This document shows positions 49,899 through 60,677 of a stretch of DNA of 64,000 nucleotides, piece by piece (within the stretch, counting starts at the first letter, position 1; each line of letters starts with the position of its first letter). The DNA comes from Pseudorasbora parva. Its lineage: Eukaryota; Chordata; Actinopteri; Cypriniformes; Gobionidae. The stretch spans positions 13,743,007 to 13,807,006 of the forward strand of contig NC_090180.1 in assembly GCF_024679245.1 (NCBI RefSeq), read 5' to 3'. The notes under the pieces were generated by a model. The model was not told the DNA's origin and ran no database searches. It saw only the letters and a list, made by a program, of their open reading frames with translations. The position numbers were made by a program, and so were the translations under genes.

Positions 49899-51166
49899 GC
49901 TGATGTTTGTTTAGATTGCAATGTCAAAATTTTGGCATGGGTAGATGACAATGCACATGCTTCTGTTGCTGGGAAACACTATGATGTGAATGAATGAGGG
50001 CACCCTGGTAAAAAAAAAAAAAACATTTTGGTAGAATGTGTGGGAGTTTCATATAAACCGTTTAATACGTTTTTTTGTTTTTGTTTGTTTGATTTTTTTT
50101 TTTTGCTCATCCAAGCCATTAGGAATACCAATGACCCTAGACAAAGAGTAAAAAGCAACTCTGACCTTTAGTAAGCACAAGTTATACAAATGATCCACTG
50201 CTGTTGCGTAAGCTTCCTTTCAGACCCCTCAATGCAAATCATCACAAACACATCCTGAGAAATGCCATTGATGTGACTGACTGACTGACTACACTTTTGC
50301 TGCTTTCAAACAGAAGTGCTTTACTACGAGATGGTTGGCAGAGATTCTGTGTTGCTCTGACCATTTATGTCTTATATAGACTTTCCTCTACAAAGAGAAG
50401 CGTGATCAATGACGTTTTATTCTGTCTATGATAAGGTAATGGCTCTTTATGCATACATGAGATTGATTTTTGTCTTTTTTGGCTCGGCGTTCTGTGACTC
50501 TTTGACAACTCATTCAAATAGATCGATAGAATGTGTAGCCAAGAATAGACTTGGTAAGGACAAAGTACACTTGCCAAGTTCAGGTATTTTAATCTTATAA
50601 AGTCCACATTTGCAACACATGCATGTGTATACTTGGTTCAGTTATCCAATATTAACTTAGAAACAGGATGACAACGTGGACTGAATTATTGATCATTTTA
50701 CTTAATGTTTAGCTCACCAAACTCGAAGAAATGGCGCTTCATTCATCACCACGAAATTCTCCCGAATCGCATTGATGGGATTGGGATTGGTAAACAAGTT
50801 GCTTTACTAACTGCTCACCAGTAGAGGGCTTCACCACAGCACAGATCTGATGTAAAGAATCAAACTGCATCAAACTGGTTCACAGCTGCATTTCGACAGG
50901 ATGCATCTTTTCTTCTCATAAATACTTTGTCATTATAATTAGATTGAAATATGCAGTCATCCGATTCAGCAATACCAATCCCAACACATTTAGAACTGTA
51001 TATTATGATAAAATAATATTAAGATATTATTAAAGGTATGCATATTGAGTAATATGAAATATAGGGTCTAGGATTGGATCATGAGTGCAGTGATTATTAT
51101 GTTTCTAGCATGTTATATATTTGTGAAGAGTAACCCTAATTGATGGAGTTTATAGATTTTAATTTC
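49403..51166. other. Intergenic with (ATT)n
   Basis: It holds a perfect (ATT)n at about 49857-49899 and poly-A/poly-T tracts near 50010 and 50090. No gene seen. Confidence 0.5.
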
Positions 51167-52385
51167 TTAAAGGGGGGGTGAAACACTCAGTTTCAGTCAA
51201 TCTCATGTCAATCTTGAGTACCTATAGAGTAGTATTGCATCCTTCATATCTCCGAAAAGTCTTTAGTTTTATTATATTTATAAAGGAAATATAGGCTGTA
51301 CCGAGTCTTTCCGGAAAAAAAACGAGCGCCTGGAGGCGTATCGTGTGGGCGGAGCTAAAGAATGACGAATGCGCACAAAGCGGTGACATCCTCAAGCGTG
51401 GAAAATCCCATGGCTATCGATCCAGAATCAGATTCGGAGGCTGAAATAAATTAAACAGGAGAAACAGCAACAGCAGGACGTCCGTCTCTGTGGTATGTAC
51501 TGTATTTAGTGGCCTGTTAACATTTGTGTGTTTTTACTCGCAGTTTATGAGGACATGATTCGGTTTATGAACTATTGTATGCGACTAAACCTTAGCAGTA
51601 GCAAGCAAAACGGTTTTACACGTCAGACTAGTGTAACGTTATACATAGAACAACAATGGAGTAACCGTTAGCGCATTTGAATGACGAAGCACGCGATCGT
51701 GTCGTTTAATGATGTTTACTCACGCGATAAGCCAACAACAGCACAGACATTTGAAGCAGTTTTACTCACCGGCTGCTTCCAAAGCAGGACCGAACCTTTA
51801 TCGCTGGGACCGCTCCGTCAAAAACACACTTCTTTGGTATGATCTGGTAAAGTCCTGACAGCAGTGACTGTGGAAATCCACTTTGCGACGCGACTGAAGC
51901 GATGTTGTGAAGCTTCCCGTCATTTCTGCGTTCAAATCGGTTCAAATGCAGCGCTGCCTTCCGGGAATGCTGTGCTGAAGCGTTGAAGTCGCTCGACGTC
52001 ACCCATAGGAATAAAGTGGAGCGCGGCGGGGACTATAACGACATAAGTGTTCACGGACGAGTGGATCTGCACCTGCGCGAGTATTTATGGGCGTGCATTT
52101 CCTCTCTCGCTCTAGTCACGCGCGCGCGCACCCTACCGGGAGAAGAGCCCGTACGGCCCATACAAGGACCTTCCGCTCTATTAACGTCAAGCCGACCCAT
52201 ACTCGAAAAAAACTCTCCGAAACTTGTGAGAAACCGGAGGGAGTATTTTTGACACAGAAATACTCCATCAAACGTCCAACATTAGTTTTTGAAACTTTGT
52301 CTATGTTTAGGATGGGAATCCAAGTCTTTAACAGTGTAAAAAGCTCAGTATGCATGAAACAGCATTTCACCCCCCCCCCCTTTAA
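51167..52385. mobile_element. TTAA-flanked MITE (GGGGGGGTGAAAC family)
   Basis: The left end TTAAAGGGGGGGTGAAAC and inverted right end CATTTCACCCCCC...TTTAA have TTAA at both edges; the length is 1219 bp. The core is GC-rich and CpG-bearing ('gtgtgggcggagctaaagaa', 'cgcgcgcgcgca'). Open frames inside are not protein-like. It is one of the largest intact members of the TTAA group here. Confidence 0.8.
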
Positions 52386-52396
52386 ACAACCTCATC

Positions 52397-52610
52397 ATGG
52401 CCATATTATGACAATGTCAAGATGCGTCAGGCTCAAATGTTTGGGAGGAGGTGCCAGCTCAAACATGAGCTGGCACCTCGAGTCCAGACCTTAAATGCAT
52501 TGGAAGTCTTTGGGATGTGCTGGATAGCATTCTTGCATTGTCAGTACAAGTCATTGTCCAAAAACTGTTGCGCCTCTTGATGGAAATAAATGTTGTGATG
52601 TGATGTCTAA
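52397..52610 (+). pseudogene. Tc1-like transposase C-terminal relic
   Basis: One frame gives YDNVKMRQAQ (the Asp-Asn region); after a shift another gives SPDLKCIGSLWDVLDSILAL and ends RLLMEINVVM before TGA. SPDLxxIxxLWDVLD is the signature before and around the catalytic Glu of Tc1-type transposases, although that Glu is Gly here. The rest of the element is missing. Confidence 0.65.
52448..52479. repeat. Perfect 14-bp hairpin
   Basis: GAGGTGCCAGCTCA and TGAGCTGGCACCTC are exact complements around the loop AACA, inside the transposase relic. Confidence 0.85.
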
Positions 52611-53819
52611 TGTTCCTTTGGCCTTTTTAGATTACCTTTGCTGTGCTCTCCACCGCTCATTACGCAACTCCACAGCCGATGGGGCGTCTTTCTTTGCACG
52701 AGAGGGCCAATGTTCCTGAATTCACCTGTTCGACACTTGGAAAGCACTTCGTTCTCAATTGCTAAGCAGTAAACAGGCTTAATAGCTGGTGGCAAGCCTT
52801 TAACAGCCTCCATTAGCTCATCAAGATGGGTTATGCAACAGGTGTGTAGGGGAGCCACTTAAATAAATGATGATTTGATGGGCTCTGTTGTAAGGAAGCA
52901 GCGCTGTAATAAAATATCAGTGAAAGCTGGTGTTTGAGAGCAGACGAGGAGTACAGATCAAACACTGTAGCGTGTCTATTCTTCCCAGGAGATGGGCTGA
53001 ATGGATGCCACGTTGATGAAAACTGCGCCGATTTGCTGATGCGGCCAAGCCTCCGCTCATTAACAGCAGGATCTCATCATCTCGCTCGCTCTTTTCTAAA
53101 AGGATCCCTCAGAATGAAATAAAAGGGGATGCTTTACACTTTAATGACTTTCCCACAGTGCTCCCCAAAAAAACAAACAAGCTCGATGCTGTGACCAGGA
53201 GGGGAGAGGAGCTCGTCTAATAAGGCCGAAGAATACTGAGTCCAGTGTCTGACCAGTCCTGCCATCAGCCGCCCTTGCCAAGAGTGCGAATAATCATGCC
53301 TTTATGTGGACAGGGAGCTCCGGGGACAGCTTTCTCATTACGTCCCCCCTTCATCACCCCATGCCGCAATAGCCACTGTGGCCCACCAATCTTTGGTTCC
53401 GATCTGGATCCCCACTGAAAGCAGATTGTTCAAGAGAATGTTTTTTGGGGGGAAAGGCAGCGAAAACACCCCCTTTTCACTTGGCACATAATTCTTAGCT
53501 AAGCATCTTTCAACAAGACCTCAAGTTGGGGATGGTCCGGCCTGTTCCGGCCTTACCAGAAAGAGAGGCCCTGCTTTTAAGAGCTGTGATTTATGTGTGT
53601 AGTTTCCGAGAGTTGCACTCTCGACGCCTCCTTGTGACTCGGACACAGGAGGGATGCTGGCATGTAAAAAATGCTTCATTCAGATGATTCAATTCACAAA
53701 GTTTTACAGAGGCATGGAAAAACTTCAAGTCATTCAAGCCTTTCCTTGAAAACTGGGTCATTTTACCAAACAGAATGAAATTATGGTATAATATAATAAT
53801 AATTTGTAAGGAAAAATGT
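52611..53819. other. Low-repeat, less AT-rich intergenic block
   Basis: About 1 kb with no recognised MITE or simple repeat and no convincing protein frame ('ctcattacgcaactccacag', 'gatgcggccaagcctccgct'). If dmbx1 lies just outside the window, as human synteny suggests, this could hold its regulatory elements (inference). Confidence 0.3.
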
Positions 53820-54190
53820 AATAATAATAATCTTTATTTGATATAGCACCTTTAAAAAGAGAATCTCAAAGCGCTTTATAGACAGATAAAAAGCAAAAGA
53901 TACATGTAACACAAAAAATTAAAATAACAATCACAAAAATGTGTTTTAAGAGCAGATTTAAAACCGTTAAGAGAATCTGCTTGTCTGAGCATCATCGGAA
54001 GAGAAGTTGAGAAGGTCCGGTCACCCAGAGCGTCAGACGGGGTAACAACTAAAAGATCCCAATCGGAGGAGTGAAGATCTCGTAGGCGTGAAAGCAGTTT
54101 AAAGTTCTGATTAGTAATGAGGCGCCAAGCCATGAAGGGCCTTAAGTCAGCATGAGTATTTTCAAAAGGTACATATAAAACATACACAGA
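53820..54190 (-). repeat. LINE-like 3' end
   Basis: The minus strand ends '...aagcgctttgagattctctt', 'aaggtgctatatcaaataaa', then ATT repeats, as in retroelement tails. The upstream frame (53876-54187) reads QNFKLLSRLRDLHSSDWDLL; the domain was not identified. Confidence 0.45.
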
Positions 54191-54449
54191 TATATAAGAA
54201 ATAAGAATTTATATAAATACGTTTTTATATAAAAACTTGTGTCAGTATTTACATTTAAAATCAATTTATATTTTTATGAAGCAAGTGACAGTAAAGATGT
54301 TTTATAATATTACAAAAGATTTATTTTTCAAATAAATGCTGTTATTTTGAACTTTCTATTCATCAAAGAATCAAAATATGTATCATGGTTTACAAAAAAT
54401 AAAAATAAAACAGCTAACGAAAGATTATTGATAGCAGGACAACATTGAT

Positions 54450-54700
54450 AATTATAAGAAATGTTTCTTGAGCATCATATTAGAATGATTTCTGAAGGAT
54501 CATGTTACACTGAAGACTGGAGTAATGATGAAAATTTTGTTTGGCCATCACAGGAATAAAAAATTAAATATTAAATATAGGAATAAAATATTAAAATAAA
54601 AAATAGTTATTTTAACAAAATGTCACCGTACTTTCAATCAAATAAACTGTTACAAATCTGACGTGATGTATTGCACATGTTACATATATGCACATATATA
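54450..54700. repeat. Dispersed element fragment, inverted
   Basis: 'ttagaatgatttctgaagga' and 'acactgaagactggagtaat' are the inverse of the block at 90-200 and 770-840. Confidence 0.6.
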
Positions 54701-55503
54701 CACGTCAGATTTAAAATATCATTATAATGATATTTTAAATGGAATAACATGAAAATTCTTTGTATGCTCCAGTAATTAGGCAATGATTGGCTTGATGAGG
54801 ATTAAGGCTGCAGGCATTCCTCGCACACTATGCTGATCAAAATTGGATTCTATTACTGCAATATCATTCATTATTATTTTTATTTCATATTTTTTGTTCT
54901 TGTTGGTGGCATGTGCATGTTCTGTAAAATGAAACCAGAACAGAATGTATTTCTGAAACTCGCAGTATGTAGTTCATCATAACAGCAAGCGGCAGCCAGC
55001 AAAGCTGCCACAAGGATAACCTTACTGTTGCTAAGCAACAGGGTATGTCCCAGTTTAATGCAGACTGGGCATTGTACTACAGATCTTTTTAAAAATGTAA
55101 ACACGAAATATTTACACAATAAAGATCAACTCAGTGACCCCTACAAAAATGAGGGTACTGTAAAGCTGTAAACTGTGGCAGAGGTTGACTTTTGGGTATG
55201 AGGGTGAAAGGAAGAAAGCCTGGGTTTGCTGCAAGCTCCAGAAATGGTTAAAGCTCACGAGCATGACCAGACATTTTCTCACTGGCCTTGTTTTTGGAAG
55301 AGTTTTTTTTCAAAAGCACAAAAGCACAAAGCGCAAAAGCACAAAAACTTTGCATCAGAGTGGCTCTCTTGCACTGTTAGATGTGACAACTAATTCTTAC
55401 ATGACAACTCTCAGCATGTTTGGCGTGATAATGGATATGACAATGTTGAAATGTTTGGGTCTGCTAAGCTCAGGGCGTAGACAGGGTTTTATAATCACAG
55501 AGG
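54701..55503. other. Intergenic, no gene seen
   Basis: No supported feature. A local 'caaaagcacaaaagcacaaa' repeat lies at 55310-55345. Confidence 0.45.
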
Positions 55504-55511
55504 TATTCCGG

Positions 55512-56036
55512 TAGCCTAGAAATTTAGACGCACCCTAGCGGCAGCAAATTTAATCTGCCCGCAAGTGTCGTCTAGCAACTTTTAATACCCTTCTGAGCTG
55601 TAAACGCCAAACTCTTGCCGAGCCAATCGCATCGTGTATAGAGTCGGTGGGCAGGGCCATAATGACAACGGCCGAGTTGCTTGCGTGCTTTTAGTAAACA
55701 CAGAAGCTGGCGAACGGCGGTCTTTCGAATCAGCTTTGACCGCGACTCTGGAAGACTTGGAGTTAAGCTTTTCTCTGAGAAAAGGACAAAGAACGGCACT
55801 GAAGTCATTCTTAAAAAGGGAAGATGTGTTCTGAGTTTTGCCGACCGGATATGGCGAATGTTTAATCTATCAACAAGCTCTGCTTCACCTTCGTTGCTCT
55901 GGTTGGTGTAGCGCTATCCTATCGCGTGCAGAGGGAGTTTGAAAGACAACCGTTTATCCCGCCCCTCGGATTGAGCCCTGTCAATGGTGAGTTTCCAGAC
56001 CAAACATGTTGATGTGGGTCTGGCTTGTCAGGCTAG
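55512..56036 (+). mobile_element. hAT-like element with RecQ-helicase fragment, copy 3
   Basis: 525 bp with a perfect 8-bp target duplication TATTCCGG (55504-55511 and 56037-56044). The ends are TAGCCTAGAAATTTAGACG and, inverted, GTCTGGCTTGTCAGGCTAG. The + strand frame from about 55700 reads ALTATLEDLELSFSLRKGQR, then TALKSFLKREDVF, a stop, and VLPTGYGECLIYQ. This corresponds to the motif 0 and motif I region of a RecQ-like helicase with the Walker Lys-Ser changed to Glu-Cys. The fragment is too short to be a helicase and its frame is broken. Confidence 0.85.
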
Positions 56037-56044
56037 TATTCCGG

Positions 56045-56514
56045 GGCTCCCCTAAGAACATCTTGATTTCTCTGATCTACATATGTGCATTTGAAGACAT
56101 TTGAAGGCCAAAAAAATAGGATAATAGCTTTAAAACCATGCAGGCAGTAGAATATTACAATGCTCTCTCCTCATCTCCATCACTCTTTCTTTTTCTCTCA
56201 GTCTCCTTATCTTGCCCTGTCTAAAGCTGAGCTTTGACTGATAGCTTTCATTTTAGTCTGTGTGAAGAAAGTAAACATAAACTGATATGCATATGTTTTA
56301 TGAATCATTTTCTTAGATAAGTGAATTTACCTTCCTGGTAGTCTGTAGCTATAATTGAGTTTATTAAATTCATTCACAATATGTACACATTCATTATTAA
56401 TATAATGATGAAAACAGCTTTGTTAATGTTTCTTGTCCCCTCACATTGACAGTTGATAATTATTACATTACACGAATCATGCCTATTTTCAATTCAAATG
56501 TTTATTAGTTGACA
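56045..56514. other. Intergenic, no gene seen
   Basis: AT-rich; no supported feature. Confidence 0.5.
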
Positions 56515-56745
56515 GATATAAGATTTTTTTTATCATTTGTATGCTGATGATTCCCAGTTACACATCCCGCTGAAATCTAGAGATTCTCTGCAGCCTCTTT
56601 TGGATTGCCTTGATGATATTAAATGCTGGTTGGCAAATAACTTCCTCCAGTTTAACAATGAGAAAACTATTCTCTGAAATTCTGAAAAAACTGAAATTCT
56701 ATAGTCAGTTATTTAGACAATCTCTGTTATCCCTTTAACCATATG

Positions 56746-57802
56746 TTAAAGGGATACTTCACCGCTTTTTCATATTAAACTATGTTATTCCCTTAACTAA
56801 ACGAGTTGATACATACCTCTTTTGTCTGAGTGTGTTCACTTAATCGCTCTGACGCGCTGTGACGATCTGATAGCATTTAGCTTAGCCCACTAAGACCAGT
56901 TCATTCACTATGGTACCAAACAGAGATCAAAGCGACTAAACTTCTGAGAGTACTTCGACTCGGTGAAGTAAAATGTCCCGGCTGAAAAATCCCCCCTCAC
57001 ATATCCCCGCCCCTCCCTCATTTCTGTCAATAGGGGGGAGAGGGAGATGTGAGGGAGGATGTTTCCGCCAGGACTTTTTACTGCGCTGAGTCAAAGTACT
57101 CTCAGAAGTACTTTTTTTACTTATTTTATGTCATCATACTTGATTGTTCAAACTATTCGTGTAACTGTATTTAAATAGGGAAACCGTGGAGGTGTTTGGT
57201 CGCTTCTAACCCGATTTCTGTTTGGTACCATAGTGAATGAACTGGGCTTAGTGGGCTAAGCTAAATGCTATCAGATCGTCACCGCGCGTCAGAGAGATTA
57301 AGTGCACTGTAAAAAATTATTTAGAAAAAAAGTTACCTGGTTGCCTTAAAATTTTGAGTTCATTGAAATTAAAATTTTGAGTTAATACAATGAATATTTT
57401 TTGAGATTCGACAACCTTTATTAAAATATTATTAAAAGATTTTTTAAGCATATTGGGTAATTGTGTGTGTTTTATTTCCGATGATGCAGTGAAACATGCC
57501 AAATAGTGCTATTTTTTATCATTTATCACATTCTTTATGTGGTTCATATACAAAAATATTTTCAGTTTCTATTTATTAAACTAATTTCCTTCATTGTATC
57601 AACTCTTTGAGGCAAAATTTTAATTTAAATTAAAATTAATTTTTTTAAGGCAACCAGGTTACTTTTTTAAGTTAAACCAACAAAAAACAACCAGAATTTT
57701 TTACAGTGTGCACGCACTCAGACGAGAGAGGGATGTATCAAGTCGTTTTAGTTAAGGGAATAACATAGTTTAATATGAAAAAGCAGTGAAGTATCCCGTT
57801 AA
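56746..57802. mobile_element. TTAA-flanked MITE inserted in the LINE
   Basis: The left end TTAAAGGGATACTTCACCGC and inverted right end GCAGTGAAGTATCCCGTTAA are followed inwards by matching 'catattaaactatgttattc' arms. TTAA is at both edges and the LINE frame resumes directly after it. It contains a further insertion at 57305-57708. Confidence 0.85.
57305..57708. mobile_element. CACTGTAAAAAAT element, innermost of the nest
   Basis: The left end is CACTGTAAAAAATTATTT and the inverted right end is AATTTTTTACAGTG. The arms share 'gttacctggttgccttaaaa' and 'taaggcaaccaggttac'. It splits the right arm of the TTAA MITE: the flanks 'cagagagattaagtg' and 'cactcagacgaga' together complement that element's left arm near 56825-56860. 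Confidence 0.75.
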
Positions 57803-58487
57803 GTCACGTGCAAAAAATGTAGGTGTTATTTTTGATTCTGAGCTTTGTCTTAAAAAACTAATTAGCCCAGTTGTTAAAAACAGCTTTTATCAATTGAGAA
57901 TAATTTCTAGACTTAAATAAACTGTTTCCTTCCATGATTTGGAGAAAGTTATCCATGCATTTATTACATCACGGCTGGACTAGCTCTTTATACCATGGTC
58001 TTCCTTAATCTTCATCGGCACGTTTACAGAGGGTTCAGAATGCAGCAGCCAGACTGTTAACTAGTACAAAAACGTGATCATATCACTCCAATCTTGGCTT
58101 CTCTTCACTGGCTTACTGTTTATTTTAGAATTCAATTCAAAATTTTGCTGACTGTTTTTAAAGCTCTTAATGGACAAGCCCCATCTTACATTTCCGATCT
58201 TGTTCATTTTAATTAAGCTTATAAGTCCCCTCAGATCTGCCAGTAAAGCTCTCGTATATGTCCCACGGTCAAGGCTAAAAATGAAAGGTGACAGAGCCTT
58301 TGCAGTTGCTGCTCCACGATTATGGAATCAGTTGCCACCTGACATTAAGTGTGCTCCTTCTGTTTCCATTTTTAAATCCAGACTCAAGACACATCTTTAC
58401 GTTTTAGCATTTCCTTCTTATTAATTTTTGGATTAGTAACTGTTTTCTAATTCTAATTTTGTATTATTATTTTGTATTATTTTAATT

Positions 58488-59140
58488 TTAAAGGTGCACT
58501 ATGCAACTTTCCGTCCACTGGAGGGCACCTATTCTAAACAAAGGTGTAGTTTGATGACGCAAAGTGTGAGCGCAGCATCTTGGGAGATGTGGTCTTCATC
58601 TCACAGCCGGTGGAAAATAGGACTCAGACAGAAATCATGTTCATGGATGCGGTTATTAACGTTACTGTAGTGTAAAGCAGAGCAGGAGCGAGTGTTGTGG
58701 AGCTGAGCACGGCCACTGGAGCGATTGTTATACAAACACACTGCTCGCGAGTACAGGGACTTTTATTATGACGGGACGGGACACAGTCGCCGGGCTCGCG
58801 CACTTCCGCTTTTTCCGGTCGGGTAAAGCAGCTCTGTTTATCATATTAGGTACATTTAAGTGTGTTGAAAATGATGTTATGACGTTCCTCTGATGTGTTT
58901 GCTTGTTTACACTGCTAAGAGAAAAGCGCTTCTGCAGAATAAAACCGAGGGTAACGCATGATATGATGCGATTGAAAGGCGACTCGCTTAAACGCTATGC
59001 TGAAACGTCCCAGTCCTTTAATAGTAATTTTGGAAAACATTTGGGATTTTGTAAGTACTCAACTGAACAAAATATATAACACTGGCCTAGTTTTTTTAAT
59101 TTATATTTTCCTACAAAAATACTACATAGTGCACCTTTAA
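58488..59140. mobile_element. TTAA-flanked MITE, family B copy 2
   Basis: The ends TTAAAGGTGCACTATGCAAC and CATAGTGCACCTTTAA have TTAA at both edges; the length is 653 bp. Same orientation as 11593-12267. It is inserted in the 3' UTR of the L2-like LINE. Confidence 0.88.
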
Positions 59141-59214
59141 TGTATTTTTATGATTGTTTTGTAAAGCACTTTGGTCAGTGTAAGCTGATTTTAAACGTGC
59201 TTTATAAATACAAC

Positions 59215-59238
59215 TTACTTACTTACTTACTTACTAGT
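59215..59238. repeat. (ACTT)n LINE tail
   Basis: Short tetranucleotide tail of the L2-like LINE. Confidence 0.85.
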
Positions 59239-59449
59239 TTGGCTGATTGGTCATTTAACATTTCAGTCCTAAAACAGCTAGTTTAGCTACTTACATCTTA
59301 TCTCTCACTTTATGGCCGTTAACTGAAGTGTCGCACTGGAATTCGCGCTCAGCAGCTTCTGTGAACATAAAGCCTGCCTAATTTGATTTGATTGGCTACC
59401 TCAAATATTATGACATTGACAAGCCATAAGAGACCGCAGATGAAGCTCA

Positions 59450-59960
59450 GGGCCCGTATTTATCAAGCTTCTCAAGGTGCTTTTTTAGTCTTTAGTGCTG
59501 AGAATTCATGAAATTGACTCCTACTTTCAAACTTAAATATAAAAGCTAGTTATCAAATTTCTTAAAGCTAAGATTCACTCTTACTCTCCCAGTTATTTAA
59601 GACAGCTCGAGAGATCTCAAGAGGTAAGTAGCTCAAGTGGTTAGGAGTTGCCAATAAGGGCTTGTGATGGCACTGAGCAAGCAAACACTTTTTCGTTGTG
59701 GCACATTGCATTTTTACTCTGGCAACGTCACTGTCTACGTGCTCGCAACATTGTAAGAAAATCCTCATTAGTTCCTGCGCAGATTGGTCGAATGAGGCCG
59801 ATCTACATGGTATACAACTATGATCGCGACAGCTTGACCTCATCAGATGGAAGTAATAGATGATGGGGAAACTTGATGAGACTCGTCGGGATATGAGGTA
59901 AAAAACCAAACATAAATACTGTTTGGTTTCTCACAGAAACCAATCGGTTTGTGTCTTAAG
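59450..59960. repeat. Possible Harbinger-like non-autonomous element
   Basis: It begins 'agggcccgtatttatcaagc', like the ends of Harbinger-type cyprinid repeats. A short frame ending MRPIYMVYNYDRDSLTSSDG is not identified. No clear right end. Confidence 0.35.
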
Positions 59961-60009
59961 AAATCAATGTGTCGTCAGGAGCAGCAGGGTTTTTGTGCAC
60001 GCTGCCTAA

Positions 60010-60674
60010 CCGTGCGTTCACACCGCCGCCGGCGAGAGCGTCAAAATTCGCTCTTGCCGCCCTGACAACGACGCTGTAGAAAGCTCCGTGGACGTGCTGC
60101 CGCTCTGACGTAGATCGAATGTTTTTTCTTTTTTTAAACTGTATTTAAAGAGGCCGCAAATCAAACAAGCATGTTGATGGATATACTGACCACAAGTAGG
60201 GTATAAATTAACTTCATGAAATCGTTTAAATGTGAAAGTAAGAATTAATTGCACACCCGCTGAACAACGAGCGTTCTAGCGCCAATAAAATAGTGTTGCG
60301 CGACTTCTTAACAAATTACACATCACTATGAATGATCTTGTCATAAATGATAAGGAAACCCGCACAGCAATGATCAACCTCTCCTACAAATTGCTTGGGA
60401 ACTAATGTGGTCGGAACCAAAGTTTACAGGCCTGCGTTCTCTGGATTTCTCTCAAGCGGAGCACTTCTACATTCTGACTGGTTGCCGCCTGTTGCCGCCG
60501 AACCGCGTCATAGCTCATTACCATAAAGTTGAGCTGATTTCAACTCTCCTCGACGCCCAAATCGTCCAAGACGCGCCGCGCCGCTCTCGCCGGAGCTCGC
60601 CGCCCGGCTCCCATTGAAAATGAATGACTTCCGGCCAGCTTGACGCTCTCGCCGCCGGCGTTGTGAACGCACAG
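60010..60674. mobile_element. Harbinger-like MITE with TAA duplication
   Basis: The left end CCGTGCGTTCACACCGCC and inverted right end GGCGTTGTGAACGCACAG are followed by 'ggcgagagcgtcaa' and 'ttgacgctctcgcc' arms. TAA lies on both sides (60007-60009 and 60675-60677), matching the TWA target of PIF/Harbinger elements. 665 bp, GC-rich ends, no transposase. Confidence 0.75.
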
Positions 60675-60677
60675 TAA

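Larger units (their letters stand above)
56515..59238 (+). pseudogene. L2-like LINE, 5'-truncated and interrupted
   Basis: The first part reads FYHLYADDSQLHIPLKSRDS, containing the YADD catalytic motif of reverse transcriptase, then LDDIKCWLANNFLQFN. After the insertion at 56746-57802 it continues VGVIFDSELCLKK. At 58190-58415 it gives PLRSASKALVYVPRSRL, GDRAFAVAAPRLWNQLPPDI and FKSRLKTHLYVLAF, the typical C-terminal region of L2/CR1-group LINEs. Stops and frameshifts make it dead. After the second insertion (58488-59140) comes the 3' tail, 'gtaaagcactttggtcagtg' and an (ACTT)n tract to 59238. Confidence 0.85.

Noticed and set aside
55681..55911. 76-codon frame in the hAT-like element
   Set aside because: An out-of-frame shadow of the helicase-like reading.
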